Counted from the first letter of the stretch, positions 18,511-27,845 are shown. The stretch: DNA of 64,000 bases from an uncultured Bacteroidales bacterium (GCA_944322585.1 CALUPB010000001.1:124001-188000); one strand, 5' to 3'. The notes: a model not told the origin generated them from the letters alone. Numbers and translations are program-made.

Positions 18511-19782
18511 TTATTTCCACAAATCATTCTGTTTCAAATTAGGATTCAGGTCTATCTGAGTCTGCGGGATAGGGAATATATTGTATTTTTCCGCCATTCC
18601 GAGAGTCTCTTCCAGCTTTCCGGTACGTACAAGGTCGAACCACCGGAAACCTTCTCCGAGGAATTCCAGCCTTCTCTCCGCCAGTATTGCATCAAGGAAT
18701 TCATCTTCAGTCTTGGGAGATACGTTGGGCAGCCCTCTTTTGTTACGGAGCTGGTTAAGACGTTCGAGTCCGCCTCCCGACAGCCCCTTGCCCTCGGCGG
18801 AAATAAGATACATCTCGGCAAGACGGCTCACTATGATAGGATTGGTAGAAGTGAGGTTGTTGTATTTGTTGAGAACTGTCTCATCCCCGTCCTGCATGAC
18901 CGAAATATTCATCCTTTTGTCTGCACTGATGAAAAGGTCGGCAACATCCTGTGTAGGGACATAAGTGGTGGCCGGCTGATAGAACTGGGCCGCGAAACAG
19001 ATCCCACTCTCCTCGACGTCATTGATATATGTAAAAATCTCCTCGCTGTTGGAGACTCCTCTGAATATCTGGTCGAAGTCGGCAAGGTCGAAGGCAGGAT
19101 CAGCAATGACCTCCTCGGCAAGCACGGCAGCCTCTTCCTTCTTTCCCTGGCCGAGTTTTGCCCGGGCCATCAGGGCCTTGGCAGCCTGTCGCGAGACATA
19201 GTTCTTGGACGTGAATTCGGGACACATTTCAATCGCATCCTCGAGATTTTCCTCTACGAATGCCCAGCAGTCCGCTGCCGGTGAATTGGCGACAGGGTCA
19301 TTGGTGGCCTGACGGAGAATCTGGACATTGCCGTATTTGGAAGTCAGATTGTAATAGATAAGTCCCCTGAAATAGTATGCCACGCCGAGCATTTCCCTCA
19401 CCCTGTCGGTCTGCTCTGCACGGGAAGCGGCATAGATGAATTCATTCACCTGATAGAGCCATGAATAATACCCTGTCCACGGACCGTTCATCCATCCGCT
19501 GGTCGCCAGGATGCAGTCCCTTATCCACATCTGTGGAGTCGCATAGGAAGAGCCACCTCCTCTCGTGAAATCCCCTCCCGCCATATCGTTCTGGAAATAT
19601 CCTTCGAACGACGGCTTGTACTGGGAATAGCAGTAAAGTCCGGTAAACAGGAGCTCCAGGTCATCGGCAGACAGGTTATCCCGGGATACGGCATCATGCG
19701 GATACTGGTCCAGCACATCGCATGAAGTTCCTCCAGCCAGAAGAGCGGCCGACATCAAGACAATATATAATATCCTTTTCAT
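18511..19782 (-). CDS. SusD/RagB family lipoprotein, short form (PUL2)
   Basis: A 423-residue lipoprotein (lipobox GTSC, Cys21). SusD features include the N-terminal LELLFTGLYCYSQY, the REMLGVAYYFRGLIYYNLTSKYG helix pair (an ARFLRAYYYF-like motif), and the C-terminal ILAERRLEFLGEGFRWFDLVRTG. It is much shorter than the 580-residue SusD of PUL1, as in a compact subfamily. It begins 5 bp after the SusC stop, so coupling is tight. It binds the PUL2 glycan over the SusC pore. Confidence 0.92.
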   Translation of the reverse strand: MKRILYIVLMSAALLAGGTSCDVLDQYPHDAVSRDNLSADDLELLFTGLYCYSQYKPSFEGYFQNDMAGGDFTRGGGSSYATPQMWIRDCILATSGWMNGPWTGYYSWLYQVNEFIYAASRAEQTDRVREMLGVAYYFRGLIYYNLTSKYGNVQILRQATNDPVANSPAADCWAFVEENLEDAIEMCPEFTSKNYVSRQAAKALMARAKLGQGKKEEAAVLAEEVIADPAFDLADFDQIFRGVSNSEEIFTYINDVEESGICFAAQFYQPATTYVPTQDVADLFISADKRMNISVMQDGDETVLNKYNNLTSTNPIIVSRLAEMYLISAEGKGLSGGGLERLNQLRNKRGLPNVSPKTEDEFLDAILAERRLEFLGEGFRWFDLVRTGKLEETLGMAEKYNIFPIPQTQIDLNPNLKQNDLWK

Positions 19783-19787
19783 ATCCG

Positions 19788-22700
19788 TTAGAATTTAATG
19801 TTGAGACCGAGGGTGAATGTCCTTGGCTGCCCCGGATTGAACCAGTCGTATCCGTATGTGACGGCATTGTTGCTGACAGAGACTTCCGGGTCGAGATAAG
19901 GCCATTTGGTCACGACGAACAGGTTGTCCGCCTGGAGATATACCCTAAGGGCGTTTATCTTCGCCTTGTTCAGAAGTTTCACAGGGAAATTGTAGCTCAG
20001 CGTCAGCGTTCTCAGCCTGAGATAGGAGGCATCGTGAAGGAAACGTGTATTCACGAACTTGGTACTGTTCCATGCATGGTTATACATCGCCCTTGGGTAA
20101 GTATTCGAAGTACCTGGCCCCGTCCACCTGCCCTCGCATCCGGACTTCAGCTGAGGATATGTGCCATGTCCCATACGGAGTCCTCCATTACAGTACTCGT
20201 AAATCTTCTGACCGTACGAATATGTAAAGAATACCGAGAGCTCGAGTCCCTTCCAGGAGAAGGTATTGTTGAACCCGCCGGAGAACTTCGGATTGGCAGA
20301 GCCTACGAACTGTCGGTCATTCGCATCTATCTTTCCGTCATGGTTGTAGTCGTCATAAATCACATCTCCTGCACGGACTCCCTCGTTCTCATAGAGATAT
20401 TCAGGAACTTCATCGTCCGACTGATAGATGCCGAGCATCTTTACCATATAGAAGCTGCCGACTTCCTCACCGACCTTGAGGGCATGGAAACTGCCCACCG
20501 GGATGATTTCCTTGTCATCCAGAAGCTTTGTCAGTTTGTTCCGGACAAAGGATATGTTGAAGTCCGCATGCCATCTGAATTCGTTCTTCCCGGCATTGGC
20601 TGCAAGGGAAAGTTCTATTCCCTTGTTGTTCATCGCACCGATATTGCTTATCTGGGTGGAATAGCCCGTAGTGATCATCGTCGGCTTGTTGTACAGGAGG
20701 TTGTCAGTATCCTTGTTGAACAGGTCTACGGTAGCCGACAGGGCACCTTTCCAGAAACTCACGTCCACCCCGACATTGGTCTGGGTCGCAGTCTCCCATT
20801 TCAGGTCGCGATTGCCGGCGGTGGTAAGACCGAGGCCGTTCTGCCCGCCGTAATTGATTCCTCCCGACGCAAGGGCCTGGTAGGCATAATTGTTTATTCC
20901 GCCCTGATTACCGGTAGTTCCCACGCTTGCACGGAGCTTGAGGGTAATGTCCTTGTTTTTCCACCAGTTCTCCTCATCCATGTTCCATCCGAGACTCGCC
21001 GAAGGGAAAAATCCCCATCTGTGCTCAGGAGCGAACTTGGAAGAGCCGTCGGTACGCATCGTAAGGGTAGCGACATAGCGGTTCAGATAATTGAGGTTCA
21101 CACGCCCGAAGAATGACTGGAGGGCATATGAGCTTTTCGACGAAGACACATTCTTAAATGAAGCGGCCACGGCATTCACATCGAACGACGATGACGGGAA
21201 TCCGAGTCCGGTCTGCGCTGCAGAAGAAGACTCGTATATCTGGACCGAATGTCCGAGCATGGCCCCGAGGTTGAGTCCGAACCCGAATGACTTGTCATAG
21301 CTCAGGGTATTGTCCCACAGGAGAGACACCCTGTTCACCCGGCTGTCAGTAAGCCTTCCTCCCATAGGATTGTCTTCCGAAGGATAACCCAACTGGTGCT
21401 TTGAAGAATAATACACATGCTCCTCTATGCTCTGGAAATCCTCCCCGAGATTGGTCTTGAAATCCAGACCGGGAATAATATGGAATTCAAGGTAAGCCGA
21501 ACTTATGGCCCTGTATGTCTTGATCCAGATATCCGACTCCTTGATGGCCTGGAGGGGGTTGTGGTTCACAAGTACGTTCCAGGAACTCGCCCACTCCCCG
21601 CTCGGAAGAAAAGGCTCGTCCCACGGATACTGCTCCACGGCAGCCTTGATGACATTCAGTCCGGAATAACCGGATCCGACACGGTCATTCTTGTTGTATG
21701 CAAGCATGGTATTGACCCCGAACGAAAGCCATTTCTTCGCCTTTCCGGAAATATTGGCCTTGAAACTGTACTGGTTCATGTCATTGTCCACTGCCGTACC
21801 TTCCTGATGTTTGTATGTACCGGACACATAATAGTTTATATTATCCGTACCGCCAGAAATGGACATGGAGAGATTATGCGACCAGGCAGTCCTCAGCACG
21901 GTTCCGAGCCAGTCATATGCAGGTTTGCCGGGCATTGGGTTGATGTACCTCGGCACATTCTCGCCGTACTGCCTGTTATAATTGTCGATACCTTCATTGA
22001 ACACCTCGATGAGAAGGTCTCCGGAAGCAAGTTCAAGCCTGTCTGTCCTCGGCTGGTTACCCATGCTTACGCTTGCATCTACGGAAACCGTAGGAGCGCC
22101 CTTGCGGCCGGACTTCGTCGTGATGATAATGACACCGTTGGTGGCACGGGAACCGTAGATGGCAGCTGATGCGGCATCCTTCAACACTTCCACCGACTCT
22201 ATGTCGGAAGGGTTGATACTTGCAAGGCCGCTCATGGACTCACCGCTGCTCCATGCCCCGGTGTCGCCCGAAGTCGTAGTAAGCGGTATGCCGTCAATGA
22301 CATAGAGAGGCTCGTTCCCTGCATTGAGGGAACCTATACCCCTGATACTTACACGGCCTACCGACCCCGGTATTCCGGAAGCGGTGGAAATGTTCACACC
22401 TGCCACCCTTCCCTGAAGGAGCTGGTCGACGGAAAGCACTTCCCTCCGTTCCGCAGGCTTCGGGGTAAACGATCCGATGGCCGAAGTGATGTCACGCCTT
22501 GTCATGGAACCGTATCCCACCACGACCACATCGTCCAATGAGAGAGACTGGGCCGTCATCCTTACATCCAGTTCATCCGACTTGCCGACTGCGATCTCTT
22601 CATCCGCGAAACCGAAGAAAGAGAACTGAAGGACCGGATTCTCCGTGGTGAGTTCAATGGAATAGTTTCCGTTTTCATCCGCCACGGTACCGTTCGTCGT

Positions 22701-23114
22701 CCCTTTCTCGATGACAGAAGCTCCGGCAAGAGGCTCGGAATCCTCATCAAGGATCTTCCCGTGAACGACCCTGGTCTGCACAGCCGGCTTCGGAGCGGCT
22801 TTTCTTGCCCTCACGGAAACAGACTTGCCGCTAACGGCGTATTCGACGTCCTGACCGGTGAAAATCCGGTCAAGCACTTCATTCAGGGAGGCATTCGTGA
22901 CCTTGACTGTGACAATGCGGTCTATGTCCACCTCATCCGACCGGACACTGATGGAATAACCGTACTCCCGTTGGAGATACTCCATTGCCCTGCGGACTGT
23001 GACCTTGTCCAGAGACATGTCGATCTGCTGGGCAAAGACCGTCAGCGGCACCAGGGCCATGACGACAGGCAGGACAATCCTCCTGAGTGTTGTTAATAAC
23101 GCATGTTTTGACAT
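19788..23114 (-). CDS. SusC/RagA transporter with N-terminal STN signalling domain (PUL2)
   Basis: 1108 residues. Signal peptide to FAQ (about 29), then an STN (secretin/TonB short N-terminal) domain at about 30-105 (ITV-type strand; NASLNEVLDRIF). A carboxypeptidase-like domain follows (VVHGKILDEDSEPLAGASV), then the plug (VVVVGYGSMTRRDITSAIG; LYVIDGIPL; VEVLKDAASAAIYGSRATNG) and the barrel ending in LGLNIKF. The STN domain is the part that signals ligand binding across the outer membrane to a FecR-type anti-sigma factor, encoded 12 bp upstream. This makes PUL2 a trans-envelope-regulated uptake system whose sigma factor is probably the disrupted gene at 13838. Confidence 0.95.
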   Translation of the reverse strand: MSKHALLTTLRRIVLPVVMALVPLTVFAQQIDMSLDKVTVRRAMEYLQREYGYSISVRSDEVDIDRIVTVKVTNASLNEVLDRIFTGQDVEYAVSGKSVSVRARKAAPKPAVQTRVVHGKILDEDSEPLAGASVIEKGTTNGTVADENGNYSIELTTENPVLQFSFFGFADEEIAVGKSDELDVRMTAQSLSLDDVVVVGYGSMTRRDITSAIGSFTPKPAERREVLSVDQLLQGRVAGVNISTASGIPGSVGRVSIRGIGSLNAGNEPLYVIDGIPLTTTSGDTGAWSSGESMSGLASINPSDIESVEVLKDAASAAIYGSRATNGVIIITTKSGRKGAPTVSVDASVSMGNQPRTDRLELASGDLLIEVFNEGIDNYNRQYGENVPRYINPMPGKPAYDWLGTVLRTAWSHNLSMSISGGTDNINYYVSGTYKHQEGTAVDNDMNQYSFKANISGKAKKWLSFGVNTMLAYNKNDRVGSGYSGLNVIKAAVEQYPWDEPFLPSGEWASSWNVLVNHNPLQAIKESDIWIKTYRAISSAYLEFHIIPGLDFKTNLGEDFQSIEEHVYYSSKHQLGYPSEDNPMGGRLTDSRVNRVSLLWDNTLSYDKSFGFGLNLGAMLGHSVQIYESSSAAQTGLGFPSSSFDVNAVAASFKNVSSSKSSYALQSFFGRVNLNYLNRYVATLTMRTDGSSKFAPEHRWGFFPSASLGWNMDEENWWKNKDITLKLRASVGTTGNQGGINNYAYQALASGGINYGGQNGLGLTTAGNRDLKWETATQTNVGVDVSFWKGALSATVDLFNKDTDNLLYNKPTMITTGYSTQISNIGAMNNKGIELSLAANAGKNEFRWHADFNISFVRNKLTKLLDDKEIIPVGSFHALKVGEEVGSFYMVKMLGIYQSDDEVPEYLYENEGVRAGDVIYDDYNHDGKIDANDRQFVGSANPKFSGGFNNTFSWKGLELSVFFTYSYGQKIYEYCNGGLRMGHGTYPQLKSGCEGRWTGPGTSNTYPRAMYNHAWNSTKFVNTRFLHDASYLRLRTLTLSYNFPVKLLNKAKINALRVYLQADNLFVVTKWPYLDPEVSVSNNAVTYGYDWFNPGQPRTFTLGLNIKF

Positions 23115-23126
23115 AAATATAACTGG

Positions 23127-24137
23127 TTAGTGATTATGTATGTATATTACAGAGTCCTTTTCCCTGACCTCGATCCCGGAATCGGCGCACAGAGTCCTGA
23201 GAATGCCAACTGCAGATTCATCATTGACAAATGACGCGAAATGGCGCGTACTCCCGAGGGCCTTGTCCTGTATGACTATCTTCACGCCGAACTCCCGCTC
23301 GAGTTCCATGGCTATGTCCGCTAAAGTCATATCATTGAAATATAGAGCCCTCCTGTCTTTCCAGCTGACATATTCATCCGCGTTGCAGACATATCTGCTC
23401 ACATTGCCGTCCTTCAGATTCACAGATACGGTCTCTCCGGGTACCACATCCAACCCTTCCTTTCCCCTCGGAGTGACATATTCCATGGATACGGAACCTT
23501 CGACAAGGGTAAGTTCCACATTCCGTCTGTCAGGATATGTCCTGAAATTGAACTTCGTGCCCGTAACGACGACATTCACGCTGTCTCCCGACACTATGAA
23601 AGGATGACGCCTGTCCCTGACAATTTCGGCATATACCTCACCCGAGACAAACACCTGCCTGCGTCCTCCGGCAAAGGAATCGGGATATGTCACACGGGAA
23701 TCATTGTGCAGCCATATGCGGGAGCCGTCCGGCAGGACAATCTCCTTCACTTCACCGTAGGCAGCCTCCGTTTCAGTCCATGATACGATTGCGGACATCT
23801 CCTTCTGCGAACTCACCATGGCTGCCGACATCCCGGCCAAAGCCAGACACATCACTGCCATTGCGGCATACATCACGGCATTCCTCCGTCTCCTGCGGGA
23901 AACATATGACCTCTGACGCCTGTCGGCATGGACCAGTGCAAAGAGCCTTTTCTTCACCCTGTCCTTTCTGGCGTCATCCTTTACCGGACGGACACGGTCC
24001 AATATCTCGGTAAAATCCTCGTCCGCAGAAGAAGATTTCAGATTGAGCATAAGCCACATGAGCACATTATGCCTCTCTTCGGGGGAAGCCTTCCCCTGAA
24101 GGTATTTTTCCATCAGTTCCGAATCGATGAATTTCAT
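23127..24137 (-). CDS. FecR-family anti-sigma factor (DUF4974 C-terminus)
   Basis: 336 residues from ATG 24137 (MKFIDSELM); the frame extends upstream only to a TTG. The N-terminal cytoplasmic sigma-binding part (LMEKYLQGKASPEE) is followed by one membrane segment (MYAAMAVMCLALAGMSAAM). The periplasmic FecR domain contains EIVLPDGSRIWLHNDSRV, VFVSGEVYAEI, FIVSGDSVNVVVTGTKF and NVELTLVEGSV. The C-terminal DUF4974 segment is YFNDMTLADIAMELEREFGV. It should hold an ECF sigma factor inactive until the STN-SusC reports substrate. Its sigma partner is normally the gene directly upstream; here a small RHH-like gene stands there and the only sigma gene in view is at the operon tail. Confidence 0.93.
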   Translation of the reverse strand: MKFIDSELMEKYLQGKASPEERHNVLMWLMLNLKSSSADEDFTEILDRVRPVKDDARKDRVKKRLFALVHADRRQRSYVSRRRRRNAVMYAAMAVMCLALAGMSAAMVSSQKEMSAIVSWTETEAAYGEVKEIVLPDGSRIWLHNDSRVTYPDSFAGGRRQVFVSGEVYAEIVRDRRHPFIVSGDSVNVVVTGTKFNFRTYPDRRNVELTLVEGSVSMEYVTPRGKEGLDVVPGETVSVNLKDGNVSRYVCNADEYVSWKDRRALYFNDMTLADIAMELEREFGVKIVIQDKALGSTRHFASFVNDESAVGILRTLCADSGIEVREKDSVIYIHNH

Positions 24138-24271
24138 GGGATTAATCCGTTTTTCCTGCAATGCACCGGACAACCTTCAGTACCGGCAACAGTAATAGTA
24201 CGGGTGAAAGACGGATTCCACTCAACCGCGACACAATATTTAACGTATTTTTAACAATCTGACCTCCGCTG

Positions 24272-24502
24272 TCAGAACAGAGTAGGATGATTCTCGTCGA
24301 GTTCCTTCAGAAGTCTGGACATGATGGCCGCACGGTAAAGGGAAGCCTTGGTGTGGACATTGAACCTCCTGCAGTATTCCGTGATTACAGACATTTCACT
24401 GTCATTCAGATAGATGACCTGACGATGTCTCCTGCGGAGGGAGTCCTTCTGCTTTTTCAGATATTCCGGATCGACGGATATTTTGTTCTTTTTCCTTCCC
24501 AT
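24272..24502 (-). CDS. Small basic ribbon-helix-helix-like protein
   Basis: 76 residues. A Lys/Arg-rich N-terminus (MGRKKNK ... SLRRRHRQ) is followed by VIYLNDSEMSVITEYCRRF and KASLYRAAIMSRLLKEL, the strand-helix-helix layout of MobC/RHH-type DNA-binding proteins. The closing ELDENHPTLF looks conserved in similar Bacteroidales proteins (from memory). It diverges from the arg leader promoter and precedes fecR by about 130 bp. It could regulate one of its neighbours, but nothing in the sequence shows which. Confidence 0.65.
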   Translation of the reverse strand: MGRKKNKISVDPEYLKKQKDSLRRRHRQVIYLNDSEMSVITEYCRRFNVHTKASLYRAAIMSRLLKELDENHPTLF

Positions 24503-24555
24503 TCCAGCCTAAAACGAAAAATTTCCGGTAAAGTTAGAAAAAATATACAGTTTCC

Positions 24556-24587
24556 TTGCTATTTATTGAGAAATATAGTTACCTTTG
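24556..24587 (+). promoter_or_regulatory. Promoter of the arginine leader/operon
   Basis: TTG at 24556-24558, a 21-bp spacer and TACCTTTG at 24580-24587 match the Bacteroidetes consensus. Predicted start about 24592, roughly 285 nt before the first operon gene. Confidence 0.75.
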
Positions 24588-24591
24588 CCGC

Positions 24592-24875
24592 ATGAATGTG
24601 TTGTCCTCAGAGGACACGCATATCAGACAATAATATATTATGGTATATTCCGGCGACATATCAGCTGTTTTCCCTACGGGTCACGTCCGACGTCCTGTCG
24701 AGGTCGCCTGCACATTAGTCCGACTTTAGGAGGGTAACTCTTTAAGGATCCCCTCCATACTCCCTCCACAGACATTGCGAGGATTATTCCGATTGCAATT
24801 GACAATCCAGGTTTGTCTTGCCGTTAGGGGCTTTATGTGTTGTATTCCAATGATAACTATAAATCAATAATATAA
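24592..24875 (+). ncRNA. Structured leader RNA (or small ncRNA) ahead of the arg operon
   Basis: This 284-nt gene-free stretch follows a strong promoter and is rich in pairable segments. ATGTGT at the 5' end pairs with ACGCAT around GTCCTC/GAGGAC; GGCGAC pairs with GTCGCC; GGAGGG pairs with CCCTCC twice. A 13-codon frame (24592-24633) starts at the predicted transcription start but has only one Arg codon, so classical peptide attenuation looks unlikely. I do not recognise an Rfam family. It may regulate the operon by attenuation or be an independent RNA. Confidence 0.5.
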
Positions 24876-25448
24876 ATGGAAATCGATGTAACGGTGGCTG
24901 ACAGCAGCCACTTCCGCTATGCCCAGGAAATCTGCGACGAAGTGTATGTATCGGCGCAGGAGAGAGGCACGGGTATCGCGAAAAGGACTCCCGAATACAT
25001 TATCGGGAAAATGCAGGCCGGCAAGGCCGTAATCGCCGTCGCGGAAGACGGCAGGTTCGCAGGATTCTCCTATATCGAATCCTGGGGAGGAAAGAAATAT
25101 GTGGCGAATTCCGGTCTTATCGTCGCCCATGCTTTCAGGGGACTCGGACTTGCCAAAAGAATAAAGGAAAGGATATTCCGGCTTTCAAGGGAACTGTTCC
25201 CCGATGCCAAGATATTCAGCATCACCACGGGAGCCGCTGTCATGAAGATGAACTACGAACTCGGATTCAGACCGGTGCCGTTCTCCGAACTGACCAATGA
25301 TCCGGAATTCTGGAAAGGCTGCCAGGGGTGCAGGAATTTCCCCATACTGGAGAAGAACAATTACAGGATGTGTCTCTGCACCGGCCTGCTGTATGACCCG
25401 CACGAACACATACAGATCCAGTCAATTAACATTAAAAATGCTCAATAA
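24876..25448 (+). CDS. GNAT acyltransferase, probable N-succinyl/acetylglutamate synthase
   Basis: 190 residues with a GNAT core: AGFSYIESWGG, then VANSGLIVAHAFRGLGLAKRI (acyl-CoA-binding R/Q-x-x-G-x-G/A loop) and a C-terminal Cys cluster CQGCRNF. It is the first gene of the arginine operon, 12 bp before argG, and no ArgA or ArgJ is present. From established work as I recall it, the Bacteroides thetaiotaomicron gene in this position is required for arginine synthesis and was proposed to be N-succinylglutamate synthase. The succinyl-type carbamoyltransferase in this operon agrees. Substrate assignment is inference. Confidence 0.75.
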   Translation: MEIDVTVADSSHFRYAQEICDEVYVSAQERGTGIAKRTPEYIIGKMQAGKAVIAVAEDGRFAGFSYIESWGGKKYVANSGLIVAHAFRGLGLAKRIKERIFRLSRELFPDAKIFSITTGAAVMKMNYELGFRPVPFSELTNDPEFWKGCQGCRNFPILEKNNYRMCLCTGLLYDPHEHIQIQSINIKNAQ

Positions 25449-25460
25449 CACTTTGATACT

Positions 25461-26669
25461 ATGAACAATAAGGTTGTACTTGCCTTCAGCGGCGGACTCG
25501 ACACATCATTCTGTGTCCCATATCTGAAAAACGAAAAAGGACTTGAGGTCCACACGATAATGGTCAACACCGGAGGCTTCTCCGACTCGGAGGCCAAGGC
25601 CATAGAGGAAAGGGCACTCGCTCTCGGGGCGGCATCCCACGTGACAGTAGACGCTTCGCATACCTATTATAAGAAAGGGCTCAAATACCTTATCTACGGG
25701 AATGTACTGAAGAACGCCACTTATCCGCTGTCAGTAAGTTCGGAGCGCGTGTTCCAGGCACTCGAAGTGTACAGGCACGTAAAGGCACTCGGAGCCTCAT
25801 ACGTCGCACACGGAAGTACGGGAGCGGGCAACGACCAGGTGCGGTTCGACATCGTTTTCGAGATACTTGCGCCGGAAGTGCAGATCATAGCCCCTATCAG
25901 GGAACTCTCCATCGCCCGTCAGGACGAGATAAAGTATCTGGCAGACCACGGGTTCGACTTCTCATGGGAGAAAGCCAAGTACTCCATCAACCAGGGACTG
26001 TGGGGGACAAGCGTAGGAGGGGTCGAGACCCTGTCTTCGGAAGGATATCTTCCGGAAGAGGCCTATCCGGTCCAGGTAACGAAACACGGGCATGAGCACA
26101 TTAAAATCGGATTCAAGGCAGGAGAGCCGGTGTCATTGAACGGCACCGCGATGGATCCAGTGGATCTCATACGGACACTGCATGACATCGCCGCCCCTTA
26201 CGGAATAGGACGCGACACCCACGTCGGAGACACTATCATAGGCATCAAGGGACGCGTGGCTTTCGAGGCAGCAGCACCACTCATTCTCATCAAGGCCCAC
26301 CATCTGCTCGAAAAGCATGTCCTCACCAAGGGCCAGCTCTACTGGAAAGACCAGATCTCATACTGGTACGGGCAGCAGATGCACGAGGCAATGTATCTCG
26401 ACCCTGTAATGAGGGATATGGAAGCGATGATGGACAATATGGAACAGACCGTCACCGGAGAGGTGGAAGTGGAGCTCATGCCTTACCATTTCTCCGTACT
26501 CGGCTGCAGCAGCGCACATGACCTGATGAACTCGAAATTCGGTTCATACGGGGAAATCAACCGCTCCTACACAGGACAGGACGTGGTCGGCTTCACCAAG
26601 GTGCTCGCAAATCCGCTCAAGATATACTACAGTGTAAACGGTGAGAATGCAGCCGACATAATCGGCTGA
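25461..26669 (+). CDS. argG: Argininosuccinate synthase
   Basis: 402 residues, normal length. The N-terminal ATP-pyrophosphatase P-loop VLAFSGGLDTSF is at 5-16, with the family segments AHGSTGAGNDQVRF, EYI-like KYSINQGLWG and FKAGEPVSLNG. It joins citrulline and aspartate using ATP in the cytoplasm, the penultimate step of arginine synthesis. It follows the GNAT gene by 12 bp in one operon that runs through argH. Confidence 0.97.
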   Translation: MNNKVVLAFSGGLDTSFCVPYLKNEKGLEVHTIMVNTGGFSDSEAKAIEERALALGAASHVTVDASHTYYKKGLKYLIYGNVLKNATYPLSVSSERVFQALEVYRHVKALGASYVAHGSTGAGNDQVRFDIVFEILAPEVQIIAPIRELSIARQDEIKYLADHGFDFSWEKAKYSINQGLWGTSVGGVETLSSEGYLPEEAYPVQVTKHGHEHIKIGFKAGEPVSLNGTAMDPVDLIRTLHDIAAPYGIGRDTHVGDTIIGIKGRVAFEAAAPLILIKAHHLLEKHVLTKGQLYWKDQISYWYGQQMHEAMYLDPVMRDMEAMMDNMEQTVTGEVEVELMPYHFSVLGCSSAHDLMNSKFGSYGEINRSYTGQDVVGFTKVLANPLKIYYSVNGENAADIIG

Positions 26670-26756
26670 TTTGAATGACCCAAAAGGGGACGTTCACAAG
26701 CCTTGAAATCCCGCCTTTTGAGTTATAATATAGCCAAATACAAGATTTCGACAGTT

Positions 26757-27728
26757 ATGATTAAAGTTGCAATAGCCGGAGGGACCGGATATACGGGAGG
26801 GGAACTTTTCAGGATCCTGCTGAACCATCCGGACGTCCGGATCGTCGCAGCCACCACGACCTCTTCCGAGGGAGTGCCGGTCGCCTCGGTACACCGTGAT
26901 CTCATAGGAGAGACGGATCTGTGCTTCGGGACGGGGCTCAATGATCCGGATGTGATTTTCCTCTGCCTCGGACACGGCATATCGAGGGAATTCATAGACA
27001 CGCACGAAATAAGTCCGGAATGCCGTATCATCGACCTCGGGAACGATTTCAGGCTCGACGGAGACTATGCAGGACGGCATTTCGTCTACGGGCTGTGCGA
27101 AAGTGCCCGTGAAGCCATATGCAAGGCGCACGACATCGCCAACCCCGGCTGCTTTGCCACTGCAATCCAGCTCGCCCTCCTGCCGTTGGCTTCAACAGGC
27201 CTTATCCGCGACGAGGTGCATGTAAGCGCCATCACCGGCTCCACCGGTGCGGGCAAGAAGCCTGGCGAGACCACCCATTTCAGCTACAGGGACAACAATA
27301 TCTCAATATACAAGCTGTTCACCCACCAGCATCTCGGTGAAATCCGCAGGAACATCGGAACCATCGCGGGCAGTGAGCCTGTAGTGAATTTCGTTCCGTT
27401 CAGGGGCGACTTCACCCGTGGTATCTTTGCGAGTGTGTACACGAGGGCTGTTCCGGGAATGACGGCAGAAGACTATACCAGGCTGTTCGATGACTTTTAT
27501 GCAACATCGCCTTTCGTCTTCCACTCTCCGCAGGGCATTTCCCTGAAAGAGGTAGTGAACACCAACAAGGGACTGCTCCACGCCGAACTGCACGATGGCT
27601 ATGTACATATAAGTTCCGTCATCGACAACCTTGTCAAAGGCGCTGCCGGACAGGCGGTCCAGAACATGAACCTGATGTTCGGACTGCCGGAGACCGAAGG
27701 TCTGAAGCTGAAGCCTTCGGCATTTTAG
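26757..27728 (+). CDS. argC: N-acetyl(succinyl)-gamma-glutamyl-phosphate reductase
   Basis: 323 residues from ATG 26757 (MIKVAIAGG); the frame extends back only to a TTG at 26703. The Rossmann motif AGGTGYTGGEL is at the N-terminus, and the catalytic Cys lies in NPGCFATAIQLALLPL. The GSTGAGKKPGETTHFS segment is typical of ArgC type 1. It reduces acylglutamyl phosphate to the semialdehyde with NADPH. Downstream comes a 12-bp minisatellite before argD. Confidence 0.96.
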   Translation: MIKVAIAGGTGYTGGELFRILLNHPDVRIVAATTTSSEGVPVASVHRDLIGETDLCFGTGLNDPDVIFLCLGHGISREFIDTHEISPECRIIDLGNDFRLDGDYAGRHFVYGLCESAREAICKAHDIANPGCFATAIQLALLPLASTGLIRDEVHVSAITGSTGAGKKPGETTHFSYRDNNISIYKLFTHQHLGEIRRNIGTIAGSEPVVNFVPFRGDFTRGIFASVYTRAVPGMTAEDYTRLFDDFYATSPFVFHSPQGISLKEVVNTNKGLLHAELHDGYVHISSVIDNLVKGAAGQAVQNMNLMFGLPETEGLKLKPSAF

Positions 27729-27763
27729 CCCGCATTCTGCGGCACCGGTACATCCGGCAACAA

Positions 27764-27845
27764 ACCGGAACAGGACCGGAACAAAGACCGGAACAAAGAC
27801 CGGAACAAAGACCGGAACAAAGACCGGAACAGAACCGGAACAAAG
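27764..27845. repeat. Minisatellite of ACCGGAACAAAG units between argC and argD
   Basis: Seven head-to-tail units: five exact 12-mers ACCGGAACAAAG and two 11-mers ending AGG or AGA. The array fills half of the 167-bp argC-argD gap, outside any gene on the coding strand. Confidence 0.95.

Noticed and set aside
24592-24633. 13-codon leader peptide for arginine attenuation
   Set aside because: It contains a single Arg codon and would be leaderless, so there is no basis for ribosome-stalling control.
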